Source of the DNA: Dendrolimus kikuchii
Lineage: Eukaryota > Arthropoda > Insecta > Lepidoptera > Lasiocampidae
DNA: 64,000 nucleotides
Direction: 5' to 3'
Assembly (NCBI GenBank): GCA_019925095.2
Contig: CM034412.1
Location: forward strand, 6,941,501-7,005,500
A model generated the notes under the pieces. That model ran no database searches, had not been told where the DNA came from, and saw only the letters and a list, made by a program, of their open reading frames with translations. Positions 51,956 through 63,975 of the stretch are shown here, one piece after another. The stretch's first letter is position 1. The number at the start of each line of letters is the position of its first letter. Made by a program: the position numbers and the translations under genes.

Positions 51956-52263
51956 AAAAATTTAAAAAGATCCATTGACTAATTGCTGAGATACGTTGTA
52001 ATTTCGATCAAATATTTCAACATTAGCTGTTCGATTAACAGCTAATATAATTGCCGGTCATTTATTAATAACTCTACTTAGCTCTACAGGTATTAATATA
52101 CCTAACTATCTAATTATTTTCTTATTAATAATTCAAATCTTATTATTAATCTTAGAATCAGCAGTTGCGGTTATTCAATTGTCGTCAACGAACTGCACCG
52201 GTTTTTTTAAACATCTGACAGTGATTAGTTACAGATAGCTTGAACATAAATATGTCTAATAAT

Positions 52264-52455
52264 ACATACATACATACATAATTTCACGCTAGTTCTCTTG
52301 CGGGGTAGGCACGAACAACAGAGCGCCATTCAGGCTTATTCTTACACACCTCACTTGCTTCTTTGACATTCATAGCTCTTGTCATGCACGCTCGTCTGTT
52401 CTTAAGGTTCCTGAAATCACCTTCTGCTAGTACACGATCAATTTGATAATGGAAG
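52264..52455 (-). mobile_element. LINE-1 copy, 5'-truncated, exact TSD
   Basis: Flanked by gtctaataat (52254-52263 and 52456-52465). The minus strand carries the C-terminal ~55 codons and an (ATGT)n tail, with a few substitutions. Confidence 0.9.
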
Positions 52456-52589
52456 GTCTAATAATGCTACAGATGGGAGCACAACTTTATTCTTGAACAT
52501 AACTGCTCATTTTCCTTTTATATACGAAGAACAAGGGTGAACGAGACAAATCTCTGTAATTACAAGCTTTTATTTAACTTGTAATTAAT

Positions 52590-52870
52590 GTACCTATGTA
52601 TGTATGTATGTAAGTTCGGGTGGAATCTTGCAAGTTAAATTTGACCAACTTCCCGGATTCCGATTGAGCTGAAATTTTGCACGCATATGTATATCGAATG
52701 ACAAAGCAATAATATGGTACCATGGAGCTGATCTGATGATAGAGTCGGAAGGTAGCCATAGAAACTCCTGTATTAAACAAGATAAACCCATTGTGTTTGG
52801 GCTCATTTTACTTGTCTTGGCTAGCACTCTGCTGCTATATGATATCCAGGATCTCAAAAGCTTGTATTTA
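52590..52870. repeat. Interspersed repeat with (TATG)n edge
   Basis: After tatgtatgtatgtatgtaag: aacttcccggattccgattg, agctgaaattttgcacgcat, ggtaccatggagctgatctg, catagaaactcctgtat. The style (ccgattgagctgaaatt) is common in lepidopteran repeats. No second copy in this window, so the repeat call is from general knowledge. Confidence 0.4.
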
Positions 52871-52899
52871 AAAATCTTTTTCAAAAAGCTTATTTATTT

Positions 52900-54245
52900 A
52901 TAATTATTATTTATTTATAATAATCTCTAACACTGATCGAAAACCATGACATTTTTTCAACCAGCAACTTCTTACCAGTTGGCAACTTTCTATTTTTTGT
53001 TTTAAAATAATATAGATGAATCTAAATGTTAAAACTTGTGATAATTTGCTGTCAAAAAAACTTCTTAAAAATAGTTTACCGTTCTGTGAGACAAAATCTT
53101 AAAAATAATAAATGGTAATGAATTGTTATCATATTATATCTCTTTTAGAATAAATACCTGATTCTCAAAGAATTTATTTAACACACCTTAAACGTCGTAT
53201 TCTGGTAACTTTACATCTACATTCTACAATGTCAGTAAACTTAAATAAACCCAAAAAAAAATTAAAATAACAAAATTTGTGTGTGTTTGTAGTTCACACG
53301 CTGTAGAAGTAACACAAGTGTGACAACGGGTGGGAGGAACTCTAAATTTCGGGACATCACATTTCATATATTATATCGGTATAATATATTTTAGCTTTAA
53401 AACACCAAATTTGAACTATTAACGGAAAACTTCAAAACATTTCCAACTCTATCTGTATGAACATAGTGTTTAAAATATTAAATGTAATGTATTCTATTTC
53501 ATTCTTTCGCAGGCTTAGTCTTATAGATTTCTGTGTTTATCTCTTTTTAATGTCGCTTTTTCGTTTCATCGAGTTTCAAATTACAACGATTCTAAAGAAG
53601 TTTCACTTCAAAAAATGACAAGACAGCTTTTATGTATATGAAAATATTCTTTATTTTGTGTGAATTATTATCTTAAGTTCAATTTGCATATGAATATGGC
53701 TCTAAAATAGGGGTTTGCTAAGAATTTAACGTTGTTCTGATTGAATTTGTGACTACGAATTTTATCAATTAAGCAACACAGCATTTACACGCCACTGCCG
53801 ACATAAAGATTGATCAACCATATTGATTAAATTTGGTTGACAGACGCGGAACTGAAAGGACACGACGACATTCAATGACATTGAAAGATTCGGTTTTAAG
53901 TTCCCGGATCAGTTTGGTTGCTTCATCCAAACTGATAGACAGAATTGATCCGTCTAATATCGGCTTTAGACGTTTTTAAACCATGTAGAGTTTCGTTATG
54001 AAAGTGCCCTTAGTCGCTGTCCTTTGTCGCACCGCGGGATAATGGACCGTGACATACACTCTGTTTTAGCTTCTTAATTAGGGATAAGTATCCGGTTAAG
54101 TGTGTTTTTTTGTTTGAAGCGTATTATAATTGGTCTGGGTTTGTTTAGACAAAAGCTCTTCGAAACCTTTGTCACTAGAATTATTTACATACAGGCTATT
54201 AGTAACATCATTGGATCATATTTGGAATGGATCATGGATGACTTT
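52900..54245. other. AT-rich stretch, nothing recognised
   Basis: No supported gene or window-internal repeat. cggatcagtttggttgcttc and its inverted neighbour catccaaactgatagacaga near 53.9 kb form a short hairpin. Confidence 0.4.
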
Positions 54246-54254
54246 GTCTAGTCT

Positions 54255-54680
54255 TATTAACTGTACATCGCATCTTCTTCAACCGATCAGTGCCCACTGT
54301 TGGACGTAGGATTCCCTTTTGCGCCATATATCCGGTCTCCCGCCTTTATTATACAGATCCTATCGGCGACATTACGCAAATCAGTTCACTGAACTGGAGA
54401 TGCGGTCTCCAGAAGTCCATGTCACGTTTGCTCCATCGCCCGTAGGTCTTCTGACATATGTGACCAACCCACAGCCACTTCAACTTACTAATTTTGCGAG
54501 GTGTATTGATTACCTTAGTTTTCTTACGGATATATAAGATGAACATCCAAGCTACCTTATGTCGCTCTATAGCCCATTGAGCGTTTCTAAATTTCTGCAC
54601 CAGTCCCACCGTCAGTGTCCATATCTCGGCACCTTATGTCATGACGGGTAAGACACATTGATCAAAGACTTGTCTTCAAG
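54255..54680 (-). pseudogene. LINE-2: retrotransposon C-terminus, degraded
   Basis: The minus frames read KFRNAQWAIERHKVAWMF, ILYIRKKTKVI, KISKLKWLWVGHICQKTYGR, WSKRDMDFWRPHLQ and a remnant of the AGRIGSV/...W end. It corresponds to the 14.3-14.7 kb copy and is frameshifted after the GRW motif. Confidence 0.85.
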
Positions 54681-54889
54681 CATTACATTTGTGCTGAATG
54701 AATATAGGAGAATACAAGAATTGTCTTTTAATAAATACAACGGTAATAAAAGCATGCTACAATAGCAATAGGGCTATACTCATTGTAAAAAACTAACTGT
54801 CAATTTGACAAACGAGTGAACATCGGAATCGAATCAAACGAATCAACACAATTTGGCGTTTGTGGTTTATCGACATTCTTGGAATTTCA

Positions 54890-55275
54890 AGTCAAATAGG
54901 TATTATTTTATTTCTTGTCTGTTTGTCGGTTTACCTGTTTGTTCGCGATTCACTTAAAAACAAGTGCACAAATTTCGATGCCTTTTTCGCTGATCGACAG
55001 CTAATTCTTAGACGCTACTTTTTATCCTGGGAATCCCGTGGGAATTATTTAAAATTACCAGATAAAAAAAACCGAATTCGAATGTGATTTTTTCACTGAT
55101 CGATAGCAAATTTTTATAATAAAATGTGTGCTATTTTTCATCCCGCGAATCCCGGGGAAATTTTCCCGGGAGAGGTTTGAAGTTGTTCGGGTGTTCACTA
55201 AAACCATAGCTATTCTTTTTTAAATAGTGCGGTACTTTGTGTCCCGGAAATCCCGCGGGATTTTCAAGTTATATC
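54890..55275 (-). mobile_element. RepB retroposon, long copy
   Basis: On the minus strand: cccgcgggatttccgggaca, tttagtgaacacccgaacaa, ctcccgggaaaatttccccg, gatcgatcagtgaaaaaatc at the right block, and a second unit towards 54900 (cacgggattcccaggataaa), ending gtgaatcgcgaacaaacagg. The two-unit architecture is the same as at 26.6 and 62.8 kb. Confidence 0.8.
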
Positions 55276-55439
55276 CTAATTGTATATATATTCATCATAA
55301 TTCAATACATAACATTCTGTGGAAATTAAAACGTTTTTTAATAATTTGGTGTTAGAAATAATATATATCAAAAATAAGACTTTTTAAAGTTCAGTGGTGT
55401 TTTATATATCAAAAACCAAGAAAATAATTCTTGTGGCGT

Positions 55440-55608
55440 CGAGAGTATGCCGCAATAACAACCTTGAGTTGTGTTCCGACATTAGTGGCCAGGTTCCAGT
55501 CCCCCTTTAGAGAGCGACAGCGCATTGGTAGCAGCTTTAGTATTGCAAATGTCTATAGGCGATGGTAACTGTTTTCCATCAGGCCGCCTGCCTGTCTGGT
55601 GGAATAAA
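55440..55608 (+). mobile_element. RepA retroposon, 5'-truncated
   Basis: From tcgagagtatgccgcaataa through accttgagttgtgttccgac and tctataggcgatggtaactg to cctgtctggtggaataaataaa. Confidence 0.85.
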
Positions 55609-55619
55609 TAAAAAAAAAA

Positions 55620-56245
55620 CTTTATACGAATTAGGGACTCTTGTAAAGTTATGTTAATTAATAGATCATTCCTGGTCCTTTTCCCTTCCAATACGTCATG
55701 ATATCATACTGTATTATTAAGTTTTCATTTTGACTTTATAATTACAATTCGGCAAAATTGAATTAACTTCAGGGACGTGACTGGTATGTCTCAGAGTAAT
55801 TTCAGGTTCATGACGAATGTAACCAATTATAGTCTCGGAGATATTTCTATCAGGCTGACCACTATTTCCCAGAACTTAAAAAGGCGCCCAACCGAGCAGC
55901 AGTAAGCACCAGCCCGATATCGTACAAAATAAAACTAAAACACCGAGATGTAATTCCAAAGCGATTGTAAAAACTGTAAGTTATTTTTTTCATAGCGAAT
56001 CAACGGGGCGTAAAACCAGGAGGACCTACGTGGTGTGGTTGCACCCGAATGTTGAATTGTGTGAACTATCCGTGAGAATGTGGTCAGGGGTTTATTTCTG
56101 TTTCTATTAAGATGTCTCTCAGCTAGTTGGCAGCTTATGGATCTAGTTTTTTTTAACCACCAGGGGCCTAAAGTTTTGCAAATTCATATTACGAGTATAA
56201 CATGTATCAAATCAAAGTGGGAGTTTATGCTACTTTATACACTTC
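55620..56245. other. Unique stretch, nothing recognised
   Basis: No supported features. Confidence 0.4.
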
Positions 56246-56253
56246 TTTCTCGT

Positions 56254-56400
56254 TGACGGCCTGTGTGGTTGAGTGGAGTAAGTCTTTTCCGGCCTTGCTC
56301 ATTATAGCACACAGCTCCGGGTTTGATTCCTGACATGGTAAATTTCAAAAATGAACTTTTCGTTATTTTCGATGGTCTGGCTGTCTGGGACGGCCCCAGA
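56254..56400 (+). mobile_element. tRNA-headed SINE, plus orientation
   Basis: Starts gacggcctgtgtggttgagt, with A-box-like tggttgagtgg, B-box-like gggtttgattcctga, and the body gatggtctggctgtctggga. It is the clearest head of the family besides 3.0 kb. Confidence 0.8.
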
Positions 56401-56964
56401 ATATTCTATTTTTTATTATAGATAACTAAGGTTGCCAACTGTTTTTGAAAAGAATAACCTAGTACATTTTTTAAGTAAGGAAAAAATAAAGTATTTGTAG
56501 AAGAAAAAGTATTTTTCAAAATTCGTATTTATTTCTTCTCTTGAAGCCCTATTTTTGTGTACCTAGCAGACACTAAAAATTTTTCATTATCCTTAAATTT
56601 TTAGAAGCTATCTTCTTAGCTTCCCAATTTCAATTTAAATATATAAGGAACTCATTTTTTAATTAAATTTATAAATCCTGTTTCTTCTCGCCGTTTTAGA
56701 TTCGTTACTGAAAAAACTCTTTCAGTGAAAGCTCGATCGATAATAGTGCAGCAATTATCCATATAAGTATTTCACTTTACGGTAATAGAGTATTTTCACA
56801 CACTTTATTTTTATTTAAAAGTCTAAAATATATTTGGCAAAAATAAAATAGGATACGTTATTTAAAGTATGGTTGACAACCCTACCCATAACACAAGCAT
56901 AATGCTTAGCTTAGGAATATGAATACAATATGTCTTTGTCTACCCCCATTTTGATTTTTTTATT

Positions 56965-57282
56965 TATTTTTTTTATTGCAGGAGTTCAGCAGACAGGCAG
57001 ACGGCCCACTTGATGAAAAGCGGTTACCATCGCCTATAGACATTTGCAACACCAAAGCTGCTACAAATGCGCTGCTGCTCTCTTAAGGGAGACTGGAACC
57101 TGGTCACTAATGCCGGAACACAACTCAAGGTTGTTATGGCGACATACTTTAGACCAGGGGTGGTAGCCATCCAGTCGGGCAAATGCCTTACCACCTGGCT
57201 GTGGGTTGTTTGGTCGCCTGTTACGACAGGCCGCCCGGCCGCAGGAAATTGTATTCTTTCTCCGTTCCTGCACGGATGAGAT
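56965..57282 (-). mobile_element. RepA retroposon, complete
   Basis: The minus strand begins catccgtgcaggaacggaga, follows every RepA landmark, and ends gaactcctgcaataaaaaaa followed by a long A/T tail. Best reference copy for the family, with 62.4 kb. Confidence 0.9.
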
Positions 57283-57284
57283 AT

Positions 57285-58395
57285 TCAAATATTTATTTAT
57301 ATTTGAAGTTGTTCTACATATATATCTATCTAGATAGATGACTCGTTTTAGCACTTACTTATACCATTATATAAATACCTTCCAACAATTTACTCAATAC
57401 ACCAAACCCTACGTACGTTACCGTTCATACTAAACGCTATATAATTTCAATTAATTAAATGTTTAACATAAAGCACATTGAGGACGTTTGGGCCTACGCC
57501 AGAATGCCACAATGTCTCATTAGTGGCAATTAGTATGGCATAAATTTAACGACATTGTCTTGAAAGCGTCGGTGTCGTAATTATGCTCCAACGTTATTAC
57601 GTACTGTTAATACTGACATTTGATTGAGATACAGCGTATGATATAACTAATTAAAAGTAGGTATTAAGTGCCTTAAAATTATCTTGATTATTACCACATT
57701 ACCGCGGCTATGTGCGAGTCCGACTTTCATTTTGAAAAGGTTATATGGACATTAAAATATCGAGTCCAATATTAAATAGAAATTAAGATTTTTATTTATA
57801 TTAAATTAGGGTCCCGTAGTCGCTTCGGCAAATACAGAACACTTTTGAAATTGTTGTATCCATCTGTCATCTTTGTATGTCACAGCCATTTTTGTGAAAA
57901 ACTATTGGGTGTATGTACATGGAAGATTTGATGATTTAGCCAAATAAGAACCAAATGAAAATTAATATAAGTATTTATACCAAAACTGAATCTTACAGGT
58001 AACTTATGAGTCTACCAACGCTTCCAGCAATTTTAGTTACTGTTAAAGAAGAAGAAACGGTGCTACAAACTCCTTAGCTGTATGTTTCTTTTTTACCTTA
58101 TTATTTTGTATCTATTAATAGTTATGCTATGTAAGTAGTATACATGAGTACATTCATGGTCTTTTTTAAATATATTTTGAACGAATACAAGGATTAACAA
58201 AGTAGTTTGTATGTATAATTTCTCGATAAGGTTAGTAGCGCTCGCAAAACATCATAAAAACCAATATTTACAAAAATAATTGACATTCATATGAAGGAAA
58301 TAAAGTTTTTATTTATTAGCGGTGTCATCAAAGTATTAAAATTAACCATCGCTTGTCAGTTGTTAGTCATAAATCAAAGGCGCCTACTAATAGGG
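57285..58395. other. AT-rich stretch with a degenerate RepH copy
   Basis: A weak RepH match on the minus strand lies at about 57990-58095 (gagtttgtagcaccgtttct). Nothing else recognised. Confidence 0.4.
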
Positions 58396-59430
58396 CGGTA
58401 AGCGTTCAAAACTGTAGCATTCTAATTGCAACATCTGAAGCGAAATTAAAAAAATAGGCGCATAGACGAACAAAAAGCGCATTCTGGGAGCGCTGCACGC
58501 GTGGCGTATCGCGGCAGTTAGTGCAATGCCCGTGACAGTGTAACGACCGATGTTTATCCAAACTTAACCTGAAGGAATTGATCAGTTTAAGGGCCGATTT
58601 TTCAATTACCAATTAAAAGTTATTTTATAGAATATCACACAACATGGGAAAATTAAAAATGACAGTTGCATGAATAAAACAATTGAATCGTTTCACTTTT
58701 GAATTTGATCAAGTTATAATTTGGTCGACTAATAAATTTTATCTATTGATTGAAGATCGGCGCTAAAAAAAAGAATAAATACACTGCGAGATATCTTTTT
58801 CATGTGTCATAATAATATTTTGAAAGTACATCTGTAGTTGCCTAATCATAGGGATAAAAACAGCATTTTTTGTCCCTGGGAAACGATTATCCCTGCTGTG
58901 AAAAACATTAGAAAAATATGCGAACCAAAGATAGATACTACGTATGCGACTCATGTCCCAACTTTTTTTACAGCCACTGTTAAATCGCGGCATAAATTGC
59001 AATAAAAAAATATAAACAATTTTGTAACATGACTTTATACTTATAAATTACTTTTCACTAACTTATTATTTAATTTTCATAAATTTGAGCTGAATATTTA
59101 CTATCGTCAGTGACAACAAATACTGGCTGGTAGAATGCTACAGAAAAAACTTGACGTTTCATATGTGACGTACCTACGTAATGACGTTTCATCAGATTTA
59201 GATAAGGATTTAACCACTGCTTTTATTAGAGAAGTAGTTATTTGTTTAATTACTCAGTTTTTAATTACTTTCCTCATTATTCGAATATTCATCATCATAT
59301 TCGAAATGAAAAATAGAGTGTTAACCTTGGGTGAAAGGCCTATTTAGGCACTCGAATTATTATCACCTACCTAGAACCACCCCGTGCCTAAATAGGTCAC
59401 ATTCACCTGACAAAAATGCAGACAACACAT
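58396..59430. other. Unique stretch, part CpG-rich
   Basis: 58430-58560 is richer in CpG (gcgctgcacgcgtggcgtat, cggcagttagtgc) and crossed by a 68-codon minus frame without recognisable content. The rest is AT-rich; frames of 70-79 codons at 58.8-59.35 kb are not supported. Confidence 0.35.
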
Positions 59431-59434
59431 CTAA

Positions 59435-59765
59435 TTAAAGGTGGTGGTTACCTTCGCCTATAGCCGTTTGCAACACCAGAGGCGAAGCGAACGTGTTGCC
59501 AGCCTTTAAGATGGGGTGGGGGGATGGAATCGGAGAGGTGGAATAGAGGGATCAGACTGGAGAATTGATGATAAGATTTGGAAACAAAATAGGGGAGGAG
59601 GAAATGAGCCATACGAACTTATTAATCGCACGAAACATAATTAGCTCTAGGCTAATCGTGTGGCGCTGATATTTTGTAAGAGCGTGGTATCAAACTGGTC
59701 GAGCCGGCCCTAAGAGCTGTAATCAAGTACTGATTTCAGAATGGCTCTTGTGATAGTGTTTTCAT
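59435..59765. repeat. RepA2 long copy
   Basis: ggtggttaccttcgcctata, gtgttgccagcctttaagat, gggatggaatcggagaggtg, atcgcacgaaacataattag and cagaatggctcttg. The second half matches 63.3-63.54 kb. Confidence 0.7.
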
Positions 59766-59869
59766 TGGACATACTCGACACCATCTACGGATATAACATA
59801 GAATAGCTTTTCTCTGCGGCTGTTGTTCGCGTTAATGTAAATTTTATAGACAGAGAGACAAACCCACGG

Positions 59870-60182
59870 GAACCGTGCAGGAAGGGAGGAAGAATACAAT
59901 TTCCTGCGGTCGGGCGGCCTGTCGTAAGAGGCGACAAAAACAACCCACAGCCAGGTGGTAGGGTGTTTACCCGACTGAATGGCTACTACCCCTGGTCTAG
60001 AGTATGCCGCCATAACAACCTTGAGTTGTGTTCCAGCATTAGTGACCAGGTTACAGTCTTCCTTAAGAGAGCAGCAGCGCATTTGTAAACACCTTTGGTG
60101 TTGCAAATGTCCATAGGCGATGGTAACCGCTTTCCATCAGGTGCGTCGTCTGCCTGTCTGCTGAACTCATCAAACAATAAAA
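59870..60182 (+). mobile_element. RepA retroposon, complete
   Basis: Starts aaccgtgcaggaagggagga and contains all RepA landmarks through gctgaactcatcaaacaata and an A-rich tail. The 114-codon antisense frame is incidental. Confidence 0.9.
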
Positions 60183-60369
60183 AAAAAATAACCGGTTATT
60201 TTTAATAGCCCATGCTATTCCAAACTATAATATATCACTGTGCTAAATTTCATCCAGTTCTATTCAGCCGTTTTGGCGTGATTGAGCAACGATCATCCAT
60301 ACAGACTTTTACGTTTATAATATAAAAAAGAATAGGTTCATGGCTTATCTTGTACAGCACTTAATGACA

Positions 60370-60825
60370 TAATCCATCGGCCTTTGTCACCGACTGGGTA
60401 CCTGCCGTTCTAGAACCGAACGGCTTGTGCCGCGACGATGGCAAGAGACCCGATGGTATGTCATTGGTGCCCTGGAGGATGGGTCGCCCTCTAGTATGGG
60501 ATGCGTCTTGCGTCGATACTTTGGCGGCGTCCCATCTTCCAGCTACAAGCATGTCTGCTGGTACAGCTGCTGTACAACAAACAGGAGGCCCTAAAATGCC
60601 GCAAATATGCCGCCAACGGAAATGGTTATATATTTGCGGCTTTTGGGGTCGAGACCCTGGGACCGTGGGGCCCTGAGGCGCACAAACTTTATCGAGACAT
60701 AGCGAAAGTGACCAAAAGACTGGTCTGTACCTCGGACAACGCATTAGCGTTGCGATATAGCGAGGTAATGTGGCCAGTGTTTTGGGCACGATTCCAACTG
60801 ATAGCGGTCTGGGACTAGATTTTAT
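60370..60825 (+). pseudogene. LINE-4: longest C-terminal fragment, one frameshift
   Basis: First frame (from about 60383): [65 protein letters not shown]. The frame then shifts (about 60580) to [40 protein letters not shown] and a poorly matching end that stops at 60816-60818. The series RPDG..LVPW..G..L.WD and VETLGPWG is typical of the region after the reverse transcriptase in one group of invertebrate non-LTR elements. Confidence 0.88.
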
Positions 60826-60955
60826 AGTTTAATTTTAATTTGTATATATACTTATTTATAATTTAGTTTAGTTTTTATTAAATTGTTAATATCAAATAAA
60901 AAATTTAGATTTAAATATATTTTCTGTTATCTTAAAAAAAATAGATATATAGGTA

Positions 60956-61463
60956 CATACATACATACATACATAACTTCACGCCAGTTCCCTTGCGGGG
61001 TAGGCACGAACAACAGAGCGCCATTTAGGCCCATTCTTACACACCTCACTTGCTTCTTTGACATTCATAACTCTTGTCATGCACACTCGTCTGTTCTTAA
61101 GGCTCCTGACATCACCCTCCGCTAGTACACGATCAATTTGATCATGGAAGGTGTGTCGTGGCCTTCCACGACTTCTGCATCCATCCACTTTTGCATTGTA
61201 TATCTGTTTAGTCATTCTTTCATCATGCATTCTTTCCACATGTCCGAACCACCGGAGCATTCCTTTCCTTAACTTCACCCCGAAACTCTCTTTCAGATCA
61301 ACTCTCTTTCTTACTTCGGTATTACGAACGCGGTCCGCGAGCGTCACTCCGCAGATTTTGCGCAGTGCTCGCATCTTAACCGCGTTTACTCTACTTTCAT
61401 GCTCTCTCTTCCATACTCAACTCTCGCTTCCATACGTGGGAGTAGGTACCAGCACCGCGTTGG
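60956..61463 (-). mobile_element. LINE-1, longest copy, exact TSD, one nonsense codon
   Basis: 508 bp flanked by tatataggta (60946-60955 and 61464-61473). The minus frame reads TYGSES, TGA in place of the usual tryptophan, VWKREHESRVNAVKMRALRK, ICGVTLADRVRNTEVRKRVD, LRWFGHVERMHDERMTKQIY, then as in the 48.5 kb copy to AYPARELA* and an (ATGT)n tail. The nonsense codon lies close to the 5' end. The two long copies are nearly identical in the shared part, pointing to recent activity. Confidence 0.93.
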
Positions 61464-61474
61464 TATATAGGTAT

Positions 61475-62300
61475 TGTGTTTATATATATGTGTGTAAGTA
61501 TCTATAGATACACGATAAAAAAAAAGTCCAAATACCACGCGAGCAATGTGGTACAGGTTATTTCAATAATAAATGTCGATTTATTTATTTACCTAAATCC
61601 TGCTTCATCCTTCGACATTGACCTGAGATTTGCACTTAGACGTGATAATTAAGCTGTCGTCTATTTTAATAAAAAATGTCTTACATCAATATTCGTAAAC
61701 TAGCTCATAATTGTGGATGTTTTTGTTTTAAGTGTGAATAAGTTGAAACGAGTGGCTCGTGTTTTTGCATGATTACAAGCAATTTTGAATTGATGTGATT
61801 CACCATGCTATGTGTAAAATTCAAGATCTTAAAACGGTTCCAGGATCTTAATTTACATGCCAACGTTTTATCACAAATGTTTATGATTCACGATTTTATT
61901 GAAGTTTAAGACTGCATTTTTTGTTCAACTTTAAAAGTGTCGACATACTAAAACCTTTGTTTGGAAGGAACTTATATTAATTGTCATTAAAATGTCTGTT
62001 TAATCATGCATTGAAGAATAACACGCAAATGTTACTGTGAGTTTGATGCGATATTTGTGATACGACATTGTAATTAATTGTTAATGACGTTAAACACTGA
62101 CTGATGATTTTTTACGCTATAAACAAGACGCATCTGGCCACAGTCACTAATACTAACATCATCTTAAATCAGGCAGGGACGTAAGAATGACAAACAAAAG
62201 TTCTTGAATCCTAAATAACTAGATGGCGCCGCACGTCATTCTATTCTTGTAAAACAAGAGCTGAATGTCCTGCGGTTAATCAAGAAAGTAATTTTCTATT
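61475..62300. other. AT-rich stretch, nothing recognised
   Basis: No supported features. Confidence 0.45.
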
Positions 62301-62304
62301 ATTG

Positions 62305-62400
62305 TTTACTAGGAGTCACCCGCGACTTCGTCCATGTTGAATGGCTAACAAAGGTTGTTTTATAAAGAGAATTTTAATCAGTGAAATTATTGCATCAGAA
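62305..62400 (+). mobile_element. RepB 5' fragment
   Basis: ggagtcacccgcgacttcgt plus ccatgttgaatgg, then unrelated DNA. A short start of RepB. Confidence 0.55.
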
Positions 62401-62429
62401 TCAGAATTTTATCCGTTTATCATTTTTAT

Positions 62430-62738
62430 CCGTGCAGGAACGGAGAAAGAATACAATTTCCTGCGGCCTGTCGTAAGTGGCGACTAAACAACCTACAGCC
62501 AGGTGGTAGGGTATTTGCTCGACTGGATGGCGACCACCCCTGGTCTAGAGTATGCCGCCATAACAACCTTGAGTTGTGTTCCGGCATTAGTGACCGGGTT
62601 CCAGTCTCCTTTAAGAGAGCAGCAGCGCATTTGTAGCACCTTTGGTGTTGCAAATGTCCATAGGCGATGGTAACAGCTTTCCATCAAGTGGGCCGTCTGC
62701 CTGTCTGCTGAACTCCTGCAATAAAAAAAAAATATTTT
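62430..62738 (+). mobile_element. RepA retroposon, complete
   Basis: Starts tccgtgcaggaacggagaaa, lacks the gggcgg part of the cluster near position 45, and ends gaactcctgcaataaaaaaa. It is the reference plus copy together with the minus copy at 57.0 kb. Confidence 0.9.
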
Positions 62739-62754
62739 CAACCCGGCAACTTTA

Positions 62755-63265
62755 AACCTTTCCTAAGAAAATTCCCGCGGGATTCCCGGGATCAAAAGTG
62801 CAGCAGATATTAAGACCGGAAATTTGCTTTCGGTCAACGAAAACCGTATCGAAATCGACCCAGTAGATTTTGCGTGAATAGCGAACAAACACAAAAAATA
62901 TAAAGTCTACACTTTTAAATGTCATAATATTATAGATAGACTAGGATATGCCCGCGACTTCGTCCACGCTTGACTTGAGTTTCCCGCTGGATTCCCGGGA
63001 CACAAAGTACAGCAGCATTTAAAAAAGAATATAAGCTAACGTTTTAGTGAAAACTGTGCCGGAAAAAGCAAATTTTTATGCACCCGAACAACTACAAACT
63101 GCTCCCGGCAAAATACCCACGGGATTCCCGGTATAAAAAGTACCACACAATTACATAATATTTACTATCGATCAGTGAATAAATCACATTGGAATTATTT
63201 TTTTTAACTAGCTATTTTAAATCATTCCCAGAAAAATTCCCGCGGGATTCCAACGATAAAAGTAG
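62755..63265 (+). mobile_element. RepB retroposons, two copies in a row
   Basis: The first runs to gtgaaaaccgtatcgaaatc-like sequence and the tail taatattatagatagactag; the second starts gatatgcccgcgacttcgtc, with ttcccgctggattcccggga and two further gggattcc blocks up to 63260. The tail of the first directly abuts the head of the second. Confidence 0.8.
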
Positions 63266-63267
63266 AC

Positions 63268-63540
63268 GTTTTTAACACCAATGGCGAAACCTCTGCATTG
63301 CCAGCCTGTAGGAGAGGCTGAGATAGAAGAGAAGGTATGCGGTAGAAGGGGTGGAATATAGTATTGAAATAAGGAGATGGGATACAGAAGGTTGGGTAGG
63401 GGCAGAGAGAAGTGGGCCATCGGAACTTGCACTCATCGTACGAAACACAAGGCTAACCGTTTCACATCGATATTATGTGAGAACGTACTAAGAGCCTAAA
63501 TCAAGATAGTGATTCTAGCTTGGCTCTAACACGTCAAAGT
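63268..63540. repeat. RepA2 long copy, partial
   Basis: ccaatggcgaaacctctgca, ttgccagcctgtaggagagg, tcgtacgaaacacaaggcta, gattctagcttggctct. It matches the second half of the copy at 59.5-59.76 kb. Confidence 0.65.
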
Positions 63541-63769
63541 CCAATGCTTTCATAAGTAATATCTATATAGCTTTTTCTACTATCTTCTGTATAACGTTTA
63601 TATTTTGCATAATATAAGGAATCTATGGCGATTTATTGCAGTATAAATATTTATTATGTCATTATTGCAACGGTGTTAATATTTCTTTTGTTTGTTACAA
63701 CTCCAGTCATTTTTATGAAAAGTAATTGTAATAAAACTTCTGTATGTATTTAAAAAAAAGCCGGAGATA

Positions 63770-63975
63770 ATATACAAATAATTATGATGAAAAGAATCTT
63801 TTAGCTAGACGTGTTGCTGGGGAGTTTCTTGCCGCTTCTTCTCCTTTGAACAGCGATAACACATTGCGAAGCGGTACATAGGAACTAGATTTAAATTTTG
63901 ACTTACATGTATGACCTTCAAAAAGCGTTCTTCAGTGGAACATATGTTGAATAAAAACTTTTGAATTTGAATTTA
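63770..63975 (+). mobile_element. RepH copy, best preserved
   Basis: gttgctggggagtttcttgc, cgcttcttctcctttgaaca, acattgcgaagcggtacata, then gaccttcaaaaagcg and a 3' end gttgaataaaaacttttgaa. The 3' end with aataaa and TTTGAATTTGAA is typical of an insect retroelement tail. Confidence 0.65.

Noticed and set aside
60361..60789. 142-codon minus-strand gene
   Set aside because: It is the antisense shadow of the LINE-4 fragment, whose plus frames carry recognisable retrotransposon motifs.
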